Part shown: positions 62,584-64,000 of the stretch, one piece after another
Position numbering within the stretch: position 1 is the first letter of the stretch
Layout: every line of letters begins with the position of its first letter
Assembly (NCBI GenBank): GCA_017618115.1
Contig: JAFZUX010000014.1
Span: 1-64,000 of the forward strand
DNA: 64,000 nt
Direction: 5' to 3'
DNA from: Bacteroidales bacterium
GTDB lineage: Bacteria; Bacteroidota; Bacteroidia; Bacteroidales; UBA932
Translations under genes and position numbers: made by a program
Notes under the pieces: generated by a model
The model's database searches: none
Seen by the model: only the letters and a program-made list of their open reading frames with translations
What the model was told of the DNA's origin: nothing

Positions 62584-63714
62584 ATGACCTTCAGTATAGA
62601 GAACATAAAGCAGAAAATCAGAGACTTCAAGCCTCAGATTACAACCATAGACAAGTACATCATAAAGAAGTTTATTGGTACCTACGCTATTGCTCTGCTG
62701 CTTATCATCGGCATTGTCATAATCTTTGACCTCAGTGAAAAGATAGACAAGTTTGTAGACCACCAGGCGCCTATCCAACTGATTATCTTCCAGTACTATG
62801 CAAACTTCATCCCTTACTTTGTAAACATGTTCTCTCCAATGTTTGTCTTCATCACGGTAATCTTCTTTACCTCAAAGATGGCGGCAAACACTGAGATTAT
62901 TGCAATACTGGCGGGCGGAATCAGTTTCAAAAGATTTATGTGGCCGTACTTCATCTCCTCTGCCGCAATTGCTCTCTTTACGCTCATTCTCAACCTCTAC
63001 GTTGTACCTCCTTGCAACAAAGGCAGATTGGCTTTTGAGAACAAATACGTTAAGGCAAAATATGAGGCCGGCAGCCGCAACGTTCACTACCAGATTGCTC
63101 CGGGAACCTTTGTTTACGTGCAGAGTTTCAGCCCGTTCAACAACACCGCTTACGGCTTCACGCTAGAAAGCATTGAAAGTCACGATATTAAGTCCAAGCT
63201 CTCTGCCAACGAGGCTCAGTGGGACTCCACAATGCAGGGATGGATTCTGAAAGATTTTGTTCTCCGTCAATATGAAGACGGACAAGAGAGCGTATACGCC
63301 GGAAAGAGGAGAGACACTGTAATTGCCTTAACCATAGAGGATTTCTACAGGAAGAAGAACACAGTTCAGGCGCTTCCGGCACGCCAACTCAGAAAACTTA
63401 TCAGAGATCAGAAACTCCGCGGAGATGACACAATTCAGTTCTCTCTCATAGAGAAGAACACCCGTTGGGCAATGCCGTTTGCCGCCTTCATCTTAACGCT
63501 CATAGGAGTTTCACTCTCCTCCAAGAAGAGACGTGGTGGAATTGGTATGAACATAGGAATTGGAATAGCCCTCAGCTTCTCCTACATCCTCTTCCTACGT
63601 TTCTCACAGATGTTCGTTTATTCCGGCACACTACCGCCGTTCATAGCCCTTTGGCTCCCTAACGTCATCTACGCCTTCATAGCCTACTACCTCTACCGCA
63701 TCGCCCCTAAATAG
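62584..63714 (+). CDS. LptF/LptG family permease (YjgP/YjgQ), normal length
   Basis: A 376-residue inner-membrane permease of the lipopolysaccharide exporter. TIDKYIIKKFIGTYAIALLLIIG starts the first helix, and three helices follow in the N-terminal half; the periplasmic jelly-roll lies at about 130-260; the C-terminal three helices end at FIAYYLYRIAP. LLAGGISFKRFM near 105-120 is the conserved cytoplasmic loop. Length is the family norm, unlike the 513-residue relative at 45842. The two probably form the LptF and LptG pair, but which is which cannot be told from sequence alone. Cotranscribed with tgt. Confidence 0.92.
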   Translation: MTFSIENIKQKIRDFKPQITTIDKYIIKKFIGTYAIALLLIIGIVIIFDLSEKIDKFVDHQAPIQLIIFQYYANFIPYFVNMFSPMFVFITVIFFTSKMAANTEIIAILAGGISFKRFMWPYFISSAAIALFTLILNLYVVPPCNKGRLAFENKYVKAKYEAGSRNVHYQIAPGTFVYVQSFSPFNNTAYGFTLESIESHDIKSKLSANEAQWDSTMQGWILKDFVLRQYEDGQESVYAGKRRDTVIALTIEDFYRKKNTVQALPARQLRKLIRDQKLRGDDTIQFSLIEKNTRWAMPFAAFILTLIGVSLSSKKRRGGIGMNIGIGIALSFSYILFLRFSQMFVYSGTLPPFIALWLPNVIYAFIAYYLYRIAPK

Positions 63715-63723
63715 ACAATAGTT

Positions 63724-64000
63724 ATGAAAAAGGTTGTATTTCTTATGGTTGCCGTGCTCTGTTCGCTGATGGCGGCGGGGCAGGAGAAAAAGTCTTTACC
63801 GGTTGATCCTACAATCTCATTTCTTGGGGTTCCGGTAGACGGCACCAAGTCTGATTTCATCAATGCACTTACTTCCAAGGGCTTTGCTTATGATATTGAT
63901 GAAGAGGGTATGTTTGGGGAGTTTGAGGGAGAGAGCGCCTTTGTACATATCTCTGAGAATAAGGCTGGTAAGATTTATCAGATAATGGTCTATTTCCACA
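63724..64000 (+). CDS. Secreted protein (partial, open at right edge)
   Basis: ATG 63724 opens a frame that reaches the last base of the window, 92 residues so far. A signal peptide (residues 1-20, MKKVVFLMVAVLCSLMAAGQ) is followed by ISFLGVPVDGTKSDFINALT and KGFAYDIDEEGMFGEFEG, a module that appears repeatedly in secreted Bacteroidales proteins of unknown function. It lies 9 nt after the LptF/G permease gene. The C-terminus and the overall fold cannot be judged here. Confidence 0.75.
   Translation, partial: MKKVVFLMVAVLCSLMAAGQEKKSLPVDPTISFLGVPVDGTKSDFINALTSKGFAYDIDEEGMFGEFEGESAFVHISENKAGKIYQIMVYFH

Noticed and set aside
1..64000. tRNA, rRNA, CRISPR arrays, insertion sequences, prophage
   Set aside because: None seen by eye. 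No transposase, integrase or repeat array was found in any frame.

Overview
This 64 kb window is chromosomal DNA of a gut-type Bacteroidales (Bacteroidetes). The placement rests on Bacteroidetes-style promoters (TAnnTTTG -7 boxes, little Shine-Dalgarno), an Rnf complex headed by RseC, an OstA-like/SurA envelope operon, DUF456, DUF3108 and DUF4923 proteins, a DarA/DarB pigment-type locus and a fimbrillin-like lipoprotein. Genus cannot be fixed from the sequence. Coding density is very high: no gene-free stretch exceeds 300 bases. I see no tRNA, rRNA, CRISPR array, insertion sequence or prophage.

Layout. 1-5 kb (minus): a dTDP-L-rhamnose operon rfbBACD followed by a lipoprotein that runs off the left edge. 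5-8 kb: an AAA ATPase and a likely toxin-antitoxin pair (DUF3990 plus HTH protein) with a palindromic operator. 8-14 kb (minus): guaB-surA-ostA-like-unknown-DUF456. 14-25 kb: radical SAM protein, a murein-peptide salvage pair (NlpC/P60 and dipeptide epimerase), YgjP-like peptidase, rpsO, pnuC-pnp, glyA, an rRNA/tRNA methyltransferase, a zinc peptidase and a DUF4923 protein. 25-29 kb (minus): a large secreted zinc metalloprotease and a second AAA ATPase with a tandem operator. 29.4-43.2 kb: one unbroken minus-strand run of 16 genes, from tandem M23 peptidases through MerR, Nif3-like, zinc ribbon, aminotransferase, dnaB, DUF3108 and RseC to rsxBCDGEA, a TPR protein and a small outer-membrane protein. 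43.2-59.7 kb: one unbroken plus-strand run, alaS-lptF/G-fmt-thiamine pyrophosphokinase, which continues without a gap into a resorcinol/aryl-polyene-type lipid locus. 59.7-64 kb: nupC (minus), then tgt, a second LptF/G permease and the start of a secreted protein.

The most unusual region is 49.05-59.7 kb. It encodes two hotdog dehydratases, a ketosynthase plus a catalytically dead partner (KS/CLF-like), a LolA-like carrier, a DUF3261-like secreted protein, DarA, DarB, a small HTH protein, a BtrH-like protein and an MMPL exporter. No acyl carrier protein, ketoreductase, acyltransferase, aryl-CoA ligase or ammonia-lyase is present, so the locus is either a reduced variant that borrows parts from elsewhere or a minimal new pathway. 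The two dehydratases carry complementary halves of the FabZ His/Glu catalytic pair, which suggests an obligate heterodimer. The MMPL exporter ends in what looks like an eroded acyltransferase-methyltransferase tail, and its last codons run through the neighbouring nupC transcription terminator.

Other points of interest: RfbD ends in a tail resembling the short Bacteroidales peptides with an 'EAPxSE...ICTSP' pattern, and several divergent gene pairs have closely interlocked promoters.
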